The notes: a model not told the origin generated them from the sequence alone. Shown: positions 13,001-25,522, counted from the stretch's first letter. The stretch is DNA of 64,000 bases from Patiria pectinifera (GCA_029964075.1 CM057133.1:18872699-18936698); one strand, 5' to 3'. Numbers and translations: made by a program.

Positions 13001-16000
13001 ATAATTACTTCCAACACAAAGTTGTGTGTCTTGTATCAACCTTGATTAGTTGTGCAATAACAGGCTCCAAGACGATCATGATTTGCTGGTAAAACAGGTG
13101 ATATTCAGTCGCTACGCCACAACCTACGCCACCTAAAATTATTGCTTAAGTTAAGCCATAATTTGTTGTGCAAGTTACGCCATACTTTGTTAGGCAAGTT
13201 ACGCCATAATTTGTTGCCATAATATAAAAGGTTCATTAAATATTTTCAAAACTGAAATGTTGCGCACCTTTCATGTATGTAAAAAATTGTGGCGTCAGTG
13301 GACTTATGCCATTGCCATTGCGTAATGTTTTGTGAAATTGGCTGCCGAGCTGGTAAGCACAGAACCACTGTAGGCCCCCTTCAATGGCAAAAGTGCTGCG
13401 ACAGTTATTGTTCAAAGCAACTGCCCCATGACGGATTATCTGAATAAAAGCTAGCACAATGCTTTCGCCATTGATGGGGGCCTATGTGACAGCAGAGTCA
13501 TAGCGACATACTACACTGTAGCTCCAGCACATGTCTAAGGACAGTGTTATGGAGGCTACTGGAGTTCCAAAACAAAGAATAATGTGTCTATAGAACATTC
13601 GATTTCCAATTCACAAAAATGCTGATGTGTTTCCTCTTACCGGGCTGGAGGGCATATAGTCCACAGACTATATCTGAGGCAATGGATGGATCAACTGAAA
13701 AAGGTTTGGCTTGGGCTTCTTGAAGCACAGCTAAAAAGAGAAACCCAAAAAAAAACCTTACAAAGATAACTTTGAATAGTGCTCTCCCCCTTCAAATGTG
13801 ACGTGGAATGTCAAAACCAGGTGGAATTATTATTATCATTTATAATTCGGCAGACATGGCAGAGCTACGAATGGAGAAACAGGCACTGCAAATGCCTTTG
13901 GGGTAATTTTCGGCAATTTTGAGATTTTTGAAATTTGTGATGCTACTCCTGTTTGAAATGTTCTGTAAAAGTTTCAAACCAAAATTTCATCAACAAATTA
14001 TTTTTTCACTGAACTCTAACTAAACTATTTCCCATTTTTGACATTTCGGACTGTCCGATTTCAAAATTTAATAACTTCGCTTTGGAAAATCCAATTTCAC
14101 AAACAAAGCGGTGTTTGAAAGAGCAAGGTCTATATTTTACTAATATTGTAATAACTCAAAATTGATTTCTTGTCTAAAAGAATGCTTGAGAGGGCGCCCT
14201 CTCAAACATCACAGGTGCCATTATCACAATGTTGACATGCTCAGGTTTTGTGCACGATATTTTTTTTTAAATTGGGCAGTGTTCAATGAAACTCATTTGA
14301 ACATATACTACTTGAACTCAAGGGCTTGTCAAATGAGAACCGAGTTACCTTTATGCTGTATGTGGGTTCATTTGTGTCCTGTACACTGAAATGGAAATGC
14401 TACTCTCTTTGTGTTGAGGTATTAACGTACCTAGTATTTTGAATATGTGGGTCTGAAGGTGCTGCATAAACATTTTCTCCAGTTCTGGCCGCAGGTCTGT
14501 TCCCAGCTTCTGAGTTATATAAAATCTGTTCTGTATGGGAAAAGATAAAAACTTTAGCAATAAATTCATGAATGTAATGTGAACAGTGACATTTTAAAAG
14601 TGCAGGGTCAGGTATACAATACACAAGACAAAATGTTTTTGATTGCCTACTTATTCTGACAGTAAAAAAAAAATATTTGATTGTTGTATTCAAATATATG
14701 CATGTCAAGTCTTCTGTGCCTCATGCAAATTGTTATATTGTGTGCTTGGATACTGTAATTTCATTGGTTGAGAATAACCATGTGTCCAATCTGTAAAAAC
14801 GCATATAAATACAATGGTTAACCTAATATACAATGCGTGTTGCACGCGCTCGTGTAGAACCTACATGCACACTCACGACTAAGAACTGCGTGCAATGCGA
14901 AACCGCTCAGTCTCATGTCTGGGCAAGAAAGCCTGCAGTTATCAAGAGTTACACTGCAGTGATTTAACTTATTTCTTTCACAGTAAGTTCCGACCATTTA
15001 TCTTTTTGACTTATTGGCACGATATAACAAAACAATAGGGCTCGTTCAATGACGGCCATCTCTGTAGGAAAACTGCAACTGCATATTTTACGCAATCAAG
15101 CACGCAGTGCGCAGTGTTGAAAATGTTCCAAACACGCGCGCTTGTTGCTCGAAATGTGTTCGAAATACGACGCAGATGATGCGCGTTGTGCAAGTTGACG
15201 CTCAAAATGCGCGCCAATGCACGTGGCCATCTGTAGGAAATGACGGCATTTGAACGAGACCTATTGTTGACTGCTGGTGATGCCATTTTTAAACCCATCG
15301 GGGTGCAAAGCACCTTCGGCTTTGCCTCATGTGCTATATGTCCCTCAGGTGTTAGAAACAGCAAATCCTACATCACAGCAGTCATCAATTATTAAATGTA
15401 CAACTGAATCCTTGAAAAATTGGCATCACCCTTCTATGTCTGAATATAGAATCAAATAAGTCAGGTGTGTTTACAAACACAAATGCCCCGCAACCGTGAC
15501 TGTTCCCATGACATAACACCACTCTTTTAACATCAACTTACACGTACCGTACCTTGGTCACATGGAACGTTCATTGACAGCATTAGTGTCTTCTGTAGGT
15601 TTTACGTGTATGTGAATTAATCCCTAATCCCTATGATGTCAGAATAAATACAAGATTTTTATTGTTTTAGCCACTGTGACCTTGACCCTTGACCTTTCGA
15701 TCCCCAATGCGATAGGCCTATTTCGATTACCAAGAACGATCCACAAACCAAATTTGAAGTTCACATGTAAAGAATTTCTCAAGTTATCTTGCTGACAAAA
15801 TTTCTTTTGTTTTAGCCACTGTGACCTTGACCCTTGACCTTTTGGCCCCAAATGAAAAAGGCTTCTTAGGATTGCCAAGGACAATCCACAAACCAAATTT
15901 GAAGTTCATATGTAAAGTATTTCTCAAGTTATCGCGCTGACAAAATTTCTATTGTTTCAGCGACTGTGACCTTGACCCTTGACCTTTCAGCCCCAAATGC

Positions 16001-19000
16001 AATAGGCTTCTTAGGATTACCAAGAACAATACACAAACCAAATTTGAAGTTCATATGTAAAGTATTTCTCAAGTTATCGCGCTGACAAAATTTCTTTTGT
16101 TTTAGTCACTGTGACCTTGACCCTTGACCTTTCGGCCCCAAATGCAAAAGGGTTGTTAGGATTACCAAGAACAATACACAAACCAAATTTGAAGTTCATA
16201 TCTAAAGTATTTCTCAAGTTATCTTGCTGACAAAATTTCTTTTGTTTTAATCACTGTGACCTTGACCCTTGACCTTTCGGCCCCAAATGCAAAAGGGTTG
16301 TTAGGATTACCAAGAACAATACACAAACCAAATTTGAAGTTCATATGTTAAGTATTTCTCAAGTTATCGCGCTGACAAGATTTCTATTGTTTTAGCCACT
16401 GTGAACTTGACCCTTGACCTTTCGGCCCCAAATGCAAAAGGGTTGTTAGGATTACCAAGAACAATACACAAACCAAATTTGAAGTTCATATGTTAAGTAT
16501 TTCTCAAGTTATCGCGCTGACAAGATTTGTCCGGACACACACACACACGCACCCACCCACCCACACACACACCCACACACCCACCCACGGAAGGACAAGG
16601 CGGAAACAGTATGCCCCTTCGGCTTCGCCGCGGGGCATAAAAAGTGGGTTAAAGTACCCAAGTCTAGCACGGAAGCCACAAGGAGGGGAGGGGTGGGGGA
16701 AACAAAAGTAACTGTCCATTGAGACTAAAAAGGCAGGGTCAGCAAAAGGATTACTGCTGGATTTGTGCCAATTCAGGAAGCCTCCCAGCAAACTTTACTG
16801 GGGACTTAGGGTTTATGAGTAGACTGTGTTATTTCAACTTACCAAAAAAGTAAAGATAGGCACTATTCCCCCTAGAGCTTGGGTATACTGCTTTAATACG
16901 GTGTGGAAACGTTTGCAGTATTCACTTGCATTGCACATCTGAAAGACAAGAGACATGTCAGAAACAAGTGCAATCAAGTATTACGAAAAATACTTGTCAC
17001 AATATAAGCTTGTCACACAGGTACCTATCAGCCAGACATCATATGAGACATGGTAAATTTAAAAACAAAACAATGTAATTCAAGACCCATTAATCCTAAC
17101 CACGCTTATCCTAAAGATATATCCAAAAGAAAGAAACTTTCTTGGATTCACCAGGATTGCCTCTTGGCTGTATACTGTAAGCAATCTAAAGCTAGTCTGA
17201 GTATCACTCGTTATCCACGGAGCCAAGAGTCTCCTGGATAACGTCTGATATGTCTAGACATGCAGACATACATGTATGCAAGCTGCGCGCTAGCCAATCA
17301 AAGTCGACTTTACTTAATCGTGACGTCATTTCATTCCTACATCAGGACTAAATGGTTTGATTGGTCAATTCGAGTGCAGTGTTTTGTAATGCAACAACAG
17401 CACTATCGCATAACATGATACAGAGTGCGTGACACAGGTTTTTTTATCCATTGTGTATGACGCATAACGGGTGAATGACCGAAGACCCCATATAGAAAGC
17501 GCCCGCTGCTTGGTCAAAATGTAGAGGTCAAGAGGCGGTTGTCTTGTCTAATGAATCAGGGAATCTGAAGCCTGGCGCACATCTTTCTAATTTTAGGGTT
17601 CATCGGATCATCACCTCCACGCCATCCCTGTGAGTTTGTCCAGGGGATGAGTGCTCTAGAGTGAAAAGGCCTAATATGGACTATTGCTTCATTCCTTTTC
17701 TATATACTCCTCCCTAGAGGTACATGTACGTATACCTGTTGCAGTACCTGTAGATATACGGCTTTCTCCTGAAGATAACCGGTGATAATTCTCCTAAGAT
17801 CTCTGTACATCCGCTCAGAGTATTGATGACACACACACTTGTACACACAACTGTAAAGAAAAACAACAATGTGTCAGGGAAAACAAACTTTTGAGCACAT
17901 TTTTGTTTTGAAATCTTCACAATGAAAACAAGTCTTTGCCCACTTACACCACATTTAATTAACACCTACATGTATGTCAGATTTCTTGGTGCTGATCAGA
18001 ACAGGTCTTTTCATAAAGTAGAGCCTTCATCCATGCTATTTGAACTGTAAACTTTAACCCTAACTCCCTAGGCCTTTTTGCTAGGATGTAGCTTCAATCC
18101 TCCAAATTCCTCCACTTTGGCAAAGAGGATTTTGAAGGATTCAGGGTGGTAAGGGTTAAGAAATAAGTGAGTTTAGCAATAAAACTTGCTTCACACAGTG
18201 ATAGAAGAATGGAAATGTCCATAGGATGCAAGTGCAAGTGTAAGTACATCTTGGCTATGAAATTGCTGAATAGTTTCAAAACATGACACCACACGTACAT
18301 GCACATACAAGGGTTTGCTGAACATTCAAGGACAATAGGGTCCCCAATTCCCGAGAGGTCCCCAATTTGGATTCGTGTACTAAACATGTGGGAGGTCTTC
18401 CTAAAAAGTTGGAGTGCAAGCAAAAGAGGGACAATAGGGGGTCCCTGATTGCAGGCAAATACACACTTGTGTGCATATTAGACAACACAATCTACTGCCA
18501 ACACATAATGGTAACACTAGCTAGGCAAATTGGCTCTACACGCCAACAAGAGAGGGCTTTTTTTAACCACTTTTTGACAGCTCCGTGGACAAAACACACC
18601 ACGTGTGCATACTGCTTCGCGCATGTACATGTATAGCACGAAGTAGGCATGACTTATTTTGTTCTGAATGTGCACGTAGCCATAGCATCTTCGCATGAGC
18701 TATGCATTGAAACTATCCCAATGGTCTCCTCCCACCTCTTCCTTTCTTGCCAGTGAGGGGGTAATTGTGCATGGAGCCCATAGACAAGGGTCCACTTCTA
18801 TGGGGCTGCTGAACAAATAGTGCTTTACGTACTAAGCAATACTCAGCTGGCAACCAGTCACAAATACACGAAGTGCAAATCACAAAACAGTTTCGGTTGG
18901 TGACCAGTTTAATGCTAAGCATGTGTTTTCTGTGCTTAGAAGCAGATCCATGACATTTTCCCTGGATGTGTCAGAGATTTTGGAGGAAGGTTAAAGCCTT

Positions 19001-19141
19001 TCAGTATACTGTACCTGTACATTTGTTCGTACGATAGCCTTGTGAATTTTCCAGGTTCTTGAGACAGGAGTTTTGAGACAGCTCCTTCTAGCTGAGACCA
19101 ATAGCAGTTCACATACACCTCTTCCGTCAGTGTTTGCATGC
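10019..19141 (-). CDS. CACUL1: CDK2-associated cullin-domain protein 1 (CACUL1) homologue, 5' end not found
   Basis: Seven minus-strand exons with GT-AG borders and consistent phase: 19015-19141, 17748-17850, 16843-16938, 14431-14530, 13641-13730, 10330-10471 and 10019-10073 (stop TGA at 10019-10021). They give about 237 residues that align along their whole length with animal CACUL1: YWSQLEGAVSKLLSQ, CVYKCVCHQYSERMY, GGIVPIFTFLNRFYI, PFSVDPSIASDIVCGLY and NPGLFAKYIPSILPP are diagnostic. The family has an N-terminal cullin-like helical repeat, binds CDK2 and promotes G1/S progression in mammals. The 19141 exon begins in phase 1 before MQTLTEEVY, so an upstream exon is expected unless that Met is the start. 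The donor of the second listed exon is duplicated 12 bases apart (17748 or 17736); the shorter form matches human length. The lysine/arginine-rich tail (KKRSNDAEAVVR) resembles the vertebrate tail. Confidence 0.9.
10930..12801. mobile_element. Foldback element in the last long intron of the CACUL1-like gene
   Basis: GATCCACAGTTTGTTTGGGA near 10943 and its reverse complement near 12765-12792 are outer inverted repeats. A second inverted pair (11226-11290 against 12675-12740, AAACAGCGCCC and CAGTCAGAAACCTTTT) continues the arms. The left arm is interrupted by 10985-11200, which itself folds back (GAAGTTCACT at one end, AGTGAACTTCTTATATGG at the other), so one foldback appears nested in another. 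No transposase frame. Confidence 0.7.
13147..13221. repeat. Short tandem repeat, ~25-bp unit
   Basis: About three diverged copies of a unit around CAAGTTACGCCATAATTTGT in an intron of the CACUL1-like gene. No function is apparent. Confidence 0.6.
15031..15269. mobile_element. 239-bp MITE-like foldback
   Basis: Terminal inverted repeats AACAATAGGGCTCGTTCAA on the left and TTTGAACGAGACCTATTGTT on the right, with a second internal inverted pair around CCATCTCTGTAGGAAA / CATCTGTAGGAAATGACGG. It lies in an intron. No coding capacity and no clear target-site duplication. Confidence 0.7.
15656..16528. repeat. 145-bp tandem satellite, six copies
   Basis: The landmark CACTGTGACCTTGACCCTTG starts new units at exact 145-base spacing (GTGAC at 15676, 15821, 15966, 16111, 16256, and GTGAA at 16401); the array ends after a last CTGACAAGATTT. 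Copies differ by a few substitutions and almost no indels. Each unit carries clustered TGACC(T) words, the half-site of nuclear receptors, plus the conserved TTGAAGTTCATATG block. It lies in the intron between the 16938 and 14530 exons of the CACUL1-like gene. Confidence 0.95.
16537..16588. repeat. CA/CCCA microsatellite
   Basis: A run of CA dinucleotides mixed with CCCAC units directly follows the 145-bp array. It gives rise to a spurious Thr/His/Pro-rich frame. Confidence 0.9.
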
Positions 19142-19480
19142 CTGTAATTAAGAAAATAATGATGCATTCCATTCTGGTAAGCCCACAGACCCCAAAGTGC
19201 CCAAATTTAATTTGGTCACTCTCAAATCTCATGAAATAAGATCCAAGAAATCAAAGGAGAAAAATGTTGCCTTCCTATTCCTAAACTCTGTTTGTCATTC
19301 CCTGCATTATGCCATCACCCACGTATATTACAATGTACATGGTCATTGCAAGCTATGTACATATGTAAACAACCTGCTGTCCAATACAGTGAACATATAT
19401 GCAAGCATACACTAGCAGGGTGTTATACATGTAAGTTGAAGGTCAAACTGTATGCCAATGTTCAGCACTGGCAGGGAACC

Positions 19481-19552
19481 TTAGGGGGGTAAGGGGGAGA
19501 GGGGGAGGGGGTAAGGGGGAGGGGGGTAAGGGGAGGGGGTAAGGGGGTTGGA
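19481..19552. repeat. G-run repeat (TAAGGGGG-type)
   Basis: Many runs of four to six G separated by TAA or A on the plus strand. The pattern satisfies the usual G-quadruplex rule several times over. It lies upstream of the first assigned exon of the minus-strand CACUL1-like gene, so the transcript would carry the C-rich strand. Confidence 0.85.
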
Positions 19553-19784
19553 GAGGGAGTTCTGGGGGAAGCAAAAGGGCCCCAAATTTTTCCACTGGGG
19601 ATGCCCCCTCCCCACTCTTGGTAGGTCCCACAATAGCGTACTCTTGGAGAAGGGCACCCCTGCCCTATTAATTAATGAATGATCAAATATTAAAGCATTT
19701 GCTGAGAAAACACTTAGAATTTTTCAGACCAGTCTCATAGGGTTTGTGCACAGAGTGTCACGTGATGTCCAGGTAGGCCCAATG

Positions 19785-19911
19785 TAGCCCGACTGCATCT
19801 GGCCGTACAGTACTATCGCAAGCTCTGTAGTACGGCCAGACAGCCAATGCTCCCCTAAACGCTGAACTCTGATGTAGCGATTTTGCTACCGACTTTGATC
19901 GAGATTATCTT
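19785..19911. mobile_element. Solo arm of the 4772-5597 foldback family
   Basis: Begins TAGCCCGACTGC and follows the left arm of the 4772-5597 element (GTACAGTACTATCGCAAGC, TAGCGATTTTGCTAC, GATCGAGATTATCT) with about a tenth of positions changed. No opposite arm is visible nearby, so it is a truncated copy. Confidence 0.8.
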
Positions 19912-20633
19912 CTGCCCTCTCTATAATTTTGCTGGTTTTAACAACATGTGCACACACAATATATATTGTTGATGCAGCCTAACATGGCGCACTTTGATTT
20001 TTCGCTTGTAGCGCCCTGCTACCAGCTACAGCAAAAGTTTTACCTGAAATTTCACAGTAAGTGACATTTTATCAAGCTCTAAACTTCCCGTTCATAAATT
20101 GTGAGTTTATCTACCTGTTACAAAGTTAGCAGAGAAAATAATATTGTGGAAAAAATGTTGCAACCTGACGCCACTTTTTTCTTCATATATCATCTCAATG
20201 AAGGTCAGTCATTGCAAAAATGACGTGAATGATAAGACATGAATCTCAGATTGAGAAACATTTCCAATTTTGTTAGGAAATACTTAGGAAATTGTCTTGA
20301 CTCTCAGGTAGTTTCCATAGACTTTGTACACAACCGCTGAAGTGGTGTCAGGTTGCAACATTTTTTTCCAAATATGTTTTGGCGTGATAATATTACAATA
20401 ACATGATTAACTTAACAGAGATGAATATATGCCTAGTATTGGCATAATTAGTTTTGGTCCAGCATGTGTACTTGGTCATTCCTCCATGGTTATACTATAC
20501 TAGGTCTACTTAGCTACTACCAAAAAAGTTCATCAATGGGTCATAGTCTGCAAGGAACAGACCCGGAAAGTACATTAACGTGACGCCAAGGGTCTAATCC
20601 ATGGACGTTACTGTTGGGCGCTTTTTTGCAATT

Positions 20634-20732
20634 CACGCAATCTTAAGAATGAGCGTGCGTTCTTAAGAATGAGCGCGCATTCTTAAGAATGAGCACGCAA
20701 TCTGAAGAATGAGCGCTCATTCATTAGATTGC
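20634..20732. repeat. 20-bp tandem repeat of a CATTCTTAAGAATG palindrome
   Basis: Four units on an exact 20-base period starting at 20641, 20661, 20681 and 20701 (TCTTAAGAATGAGCGTGCGT and variants). The core ATTCTTAAGAAT is a perfect palindrome. ACGCAATC on the left and GATTGCGT on the right make the cluster an inverted structure. Related palindromes recur at 21488-21600. Confidence 0.85.
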
Positions 20733-20954
20733 GTGGGAATATCACGTGCACAATTTTCAAGTTTTGCGCAATCTTAACAAACATTGCACGGCATAATTAT
20801 GTTTAACGAAATGTATAGCGGTTAAAGGGGAAATAATTCATATAACGAGGAAAGAAAATGATCTATGCTTCTGTACTCGTATAACTACGATAATTTAAAT
20901 CAAATTACACCTGTTATTATTGCTTTTTTCTGCCGACTATGGGAAGTTTTGTAG

Positions 20955-21958
20955 TAACGGAGGACTGGGAACTAGTCTGGGAAGTGCTTTGTTTAGGCTA
21001 AACAAGTTACAAGTCCTTGAAAGGCTGTATGTGTCATATGCATGTCACAAAAAAACCACCGATGTCCAGAAGCTGCCAAAATTGCTCTTTTGACTAGATA
21101 GAATCTAACTCTGCGGCGTAATGGTGGGGGTGTGAACAATTAATTGTTGGCAATTTAAGTGGCAAATAGCATTATAGCGCTACGGGTTGTCACAGCATTC
21201 ATTCTCATTCTACACCGTGTCATTCTTACGTCTCCCTCCCCTTTTGTTATCCCAAAAATCAGAATTCTGTAATATTATAATGTCTGTTCTCTTATTTTTT
21301 CCCGGTCCCCCGAATATATACGTGTATACTTTCATATCAACTCTACTTTTCATCGTTAAATATTTTCCTAGGTAAAGTGACCTTCTGTTGCAACAGTACA
21401 ATTATAAGAATCAGTGAACGAGGATGCAGCTAGACTTGCCAAGCGCAGCCGGTGCTCGGCATCGACAAGACCGTTATCTTGTAGCGCATTCTTAAGAATG
21501 TGCGCTCAATCTGGAAGATTTTTGGTTTACGAATATTGCGCAAGGATCCAGTTGCGCAATCATAAGAATGTGCTTACGCATTCTTATGATTGCGCAAATC
21601 ACAAGAAAGCGCACAACAACACTCAACAGTCATGACAGTCATTACCACTGGCACTGCACTAGCTCACGTGCACGTACCGTACAATTGTTCTTCCTTCGCT
21701 GACTCTGTAACGTTAGTTTCCGCCATGGTTGTGGAACTTCGCAATGGAGTAATACATTTCTCCATATATGTACAAAACGATGGACGCTACACGTGTGCCG
21801 TTTTCTGTTTTTATAAGTTCAAATCATGGTTCAAATGATAACTTTTTATCGCATTTAAGGCACCCATTTTTATTGCCGACGTTACTGGCTAGTTGTAGTG
21901 TTATGTTAGTATAGTGCGCCCTCTCAAACATTTAGACTGGTTCCCAGTCCCTCCGTCA
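20955..21958. mobile_element. Possible ~1-kb element with inverted ends
   Basis: TAACGGAGGACTGGGAACTAGTCT on the left corresponds inverted to AGACTGGTTCCCAGTCCCTCCGT on the right, over about 25 bases. Inside are further CATTCTTAAGAATG-type palindromes (21488-21600). Pairing beyond the ends is weak and no transposase is seen, so the element call is tentative. The left motif given here is longer than its strictly conserved core. Confidence 0.5.
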
Positions 21959-22481
21959 TTGATTCTAACTTCGAAGGCATAATAATTATGAGCGCAAAAA
22001 CTAGTTTCATGAACACTCAAATGCGATTAACAGTAATGAAAACTGGGTATATTAAAGTGTTGCTTCACAAATGCACTAAAATCACCAGATAAAAAAACAC
22101 CCACCTACCGTATTTTTTTTTTGGGGGGGGGATGAGGAAAAACCCCGAAACCATCAATTACTAACCTTTACCCTTTACTACACGCAGACACCTCCATGAT
22201 GATCGTACACAAAAAAAATGCCCAAAAAAAAGCATTTCACTACCTACCTAACCTATTTTCAAATGCCATGTAATTGGAAGCAGATTTTATTTTGGCCTAA
22301 TGATTAGTGAGGGTGAATAGCCCTGTGAGACAATCATTTATCCCCTTTTTCGGAGCCCCGATCACCCTCTCCCTCCCCCACCCTTGGGGTGTGCCACTGA
22401 GTGAAGACGGTACCGTGGATAGATTTAGGAGGGCAAAATATCAGATTTGATACAGATTTGACAGAAATACCAGCACTTTAC

Positions 22482-22636
22482 CTCGGAGTTGTCTTCGCGT
22501 AAAATTCGTTCGTACCCCCGCCCTGTTTGCGAAAAACTACACCAGGGCAGCTGTCAAAGTTTGTGGGGCGGTCAGAAAACGGCATTCTACAAATGTAGAT
22601 CCAATTCTTTCTCGGCCGTGCGTCTGTCCAGTTCAT
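22482..22636 (-). other. Candidate 5' exon, possibly of the CACUL1-like gene
   Basis: A minus-strand frame opens at ATG 22636-22634 (a second in-frame ATG is at 22585-22583, MPFSDRPTNFDSCPG...) and runs to a good donor CCGAG|GTAAAG at 22482. Base composition is GC-richer than around it. It ends with two bases over, while the next known exon at 19141 needs one, so they cannot be joined directly; a middle exon is missing, or this is a noncoding leader or an unrelated exon. It faces away from the phospholipase gene about 0.4 kb to the right. Confidence 0.3.
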
Positions 22637-22890
22637 GCGATTGTTTTGTTTACTTTATACTTAAAATTAATTGTGCACACTGGCAACGATCTATAGTTTA
22701 GCCCAGCCGTTACAGTGCTATAATTCTCCTGCTGTTGCGCCACTTAGCCATACCGCCGACCCACTTTAGTTTCATATCTAGCTCCCTGAACGAATAGTTT
22801 GAGGAAGCACTTGCTGTCTGCTAAGATCATGGCCTTGATATGATGATAAAATCTACGTCAATCTACATGCCACTTAACGTCAGTTTTTCA

Positions 22891-22914
22891 ATAAAGGGCA
22901 GGGTATTTTGAAGA
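22891..22914 (+). promoter_or_regulatory. Promoter-proximal motif of the first phospholipase A2 gene
   Basis: ATAAAGGGCAGGGTATTTTGAAG lies about 90-110 bases before the start codon. The second paralogue has TATAAAGGTATTTTGAAAAC at 28524-28543, about the same distance from its ATG. The shared TAAAGG and GTATTTTGAA words in otherwise dissimilar flanks suggest a conserved TATA-box region. It is inference from this two-way comparison. Confidence 0.5.
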
Positions 22915-23001
22915 CCAGTCACTTTACAAGTCATCGCATTGCAGCAAACATCGCAACCCTTACTTTGCGAACGTTGATTTGGTTACAAGTTCACAACAAT
23001 C

Positions 23002-25489
23002 ATGAAGTTGCTTCTTTTGTTCGTGGCAGTGGCGTCTGTTTCAGGTGAACGGCCGATTGTATATATAGTTAGGACCCGAATGCTTTTTTCTCGATCTTGT
23101 CTTCAAAGAGGGGGTATATGAATGTATATTATGGAAATTATCTGTTGTGTATTCCTCATCGGCCGTATATGTCTGTTATTTGTGAAAATGGATTCCACAA
23201 TATTAAAAATCCAGAGTACTGCGTAATTACGCAATTAATTTTAAAATCTTATTCATTAGTCCTACTCTGATGACACAATTGGTATACTGCATTTTAAACT
23301 TCAGGTTGTGACAGCTATAAGCGTAACTTCGTCATTTTTGAAATGCAGTTCTCCCATTACCGACTATGACACTACCATCAAACCATGCACTAATCACCAT
23401 CCTCCTATCATCATAACTTTTACCATCCTGACCACCATTGCCACAACCATAGCACAACAACGTCTTTTACCTTAATTACTACATCTCCCCCGTTTACGAC
23501 ACCTCCATAACCTCACCAAATGATTTTTTTTTTCTCCAACGCTCTTCTACTTAATTGTCATTTATTTCAGGGCGAGAAATCGGCAAGCGAAGTGTATTAC
23601 AGTTCAACAACATGAACTCCTGTTCTGTTGGGATTAGTTTCGACCAGGCAGTGACTGACTATCTAGGCTACGGTTGCTACTGCGGCTTCGGCGGAAGCGG
23701 AGTGCCAAGAGATGAGACGGACCAGTGAGTTACACTCCGTGCCGGTTTGTTATTGAGTCGAATTATTACAAGTCAGCCCCTGTCCAATCGCAAGTCAGTC
23801 ACAAGTTCACTCTCGAGTCAGTGACAAGTTCAAGTCCAAAACACAAGTCAGTCACAAGTCAATCACATTTCCATCACAAGTCAATTACAATTCCTATCAC
23901 AAGTCAGTCACAAGTTGAATCACAAGTCAGCCAAAAGTCAAAACACAATTCAATCACAAGACAATCACAAGTCCAATCACAAGTCGATCTCCAGCCCTTC
24001 AAAAAACACACACACAATAACACGGAAATGTCTTCGTCAGAGTCTATTTTAGCCTGTTACTTACTTGATTTGAGGCTGGATGATTTGTGACTGGCTTGTG
24101 ATAACCGGGTGATGACTTGAAATAACTTGCGATAAGTTGACTCAGCTTTGGTTTAGAGGACTAATTTGACTGTGACGTTTTTCACCATTCCAACTTTGAA
24201 ATGGTTTAAAATATGCTTATCATACGCCGCGCCACAAGGGAAAAATTGAAGTTATTGCAATAAAACATTTTGACCTATAGCTGGAAAGAATCAAAGGGTT
24301 GCTTTCGGAAGATTGTTTGGAGCTTATTTTCTCAAATTTGGGAGAACTTTCAAAATCGTCTGCATAGGTTAAGAGCTGTTGCGTAGCGGCCACCCCTTTA
24401 ACATATCGCCCCTGTCTGATGCCGGCGTAATAACAACACAGCTTGTAGTGTTTTTGAAGCTACAAGTAATATTCAAAAACACGTCTTCATTTCTGTCTAA
24501 TTATCGATATTCTTTGAAGATGCTGTGTTGCCCATGACAACTGTTATAAAGCGGCAACGTCTAATGGCTGCACTATGGCACAGAGGTATTACATCGTGTA
24601 TGACTACGAATCTCCGATCGGCAGTGACGGCAAGTGCAAGCTAACATGCAGTGAGTACACTAATGGGAATCGCATGTCGGTTGCCTTTTAAATTCAATAA
24701 CTTTATAGTTCTGCCATCATAGTTTTTAAAATGAAATGACGATGAAGTATCAGAGTGTCATTTTTCGTTCGCTGATTTGTCTTAATTGCCTGATGCTTGG
24801 GTGAAGCGGTATGAGTAATCACTAAAAAAAACCACGAATAAAACATGACGCTTTTTGGACTGCAAATTGTCATAAATCAATTTTCATAACTTTTTCTGGC
24901 CCAGATCTGGGGCAGTGGCTCCGCCAGACTCTATGATTTTTTTTTTGAGGGGGACGTGGGAAAATAATGTATTCTTGAGGGGGGTGGGTAGTCAAATTAT
25001 ATCCGATTTCCAATTTTAAGGTGCAAGTGGTGCCCTAGCACGAGTAAATAAAACAACCACTATCATAACAAAACTACTTAGTTTGTTATAATGCTATGGG
25101 CCAACTGTGTGCACAGTTCTCTGTTTTCAACTATGGTTCTGATTCTGAACAGCGAAGAAAATAGAATAAATCCCTATAATAGGGGCCTATAGACAATGAA
25201 CGGGGGTCAAATTGTGGAAGGCATTAAGTCCCCTCCCCCACTCCCCAGCGCCGCCACTACCCAGAGGGTCAGCCTATTTAGTGTCGTTATCATAGTTTAC
25301 AAATATTGACTGCTTCGAGTGGTGTAGTAAAACTAGCCTCCCGAGGTGATCCATGAACATTCTATTTTCCCGAGGGAAAACGGCGAAAGGTCAATTGTGT
25401 GGGCTCTTAGACCAGCTTTGAAAGGCTTGCGTTGTTTTGTTTTAAGATGTTTGCAATTTCAACAAGTACAGCAGGCAGTGTAATATTAC

Positions 25490-25522
<33 letters not shown>

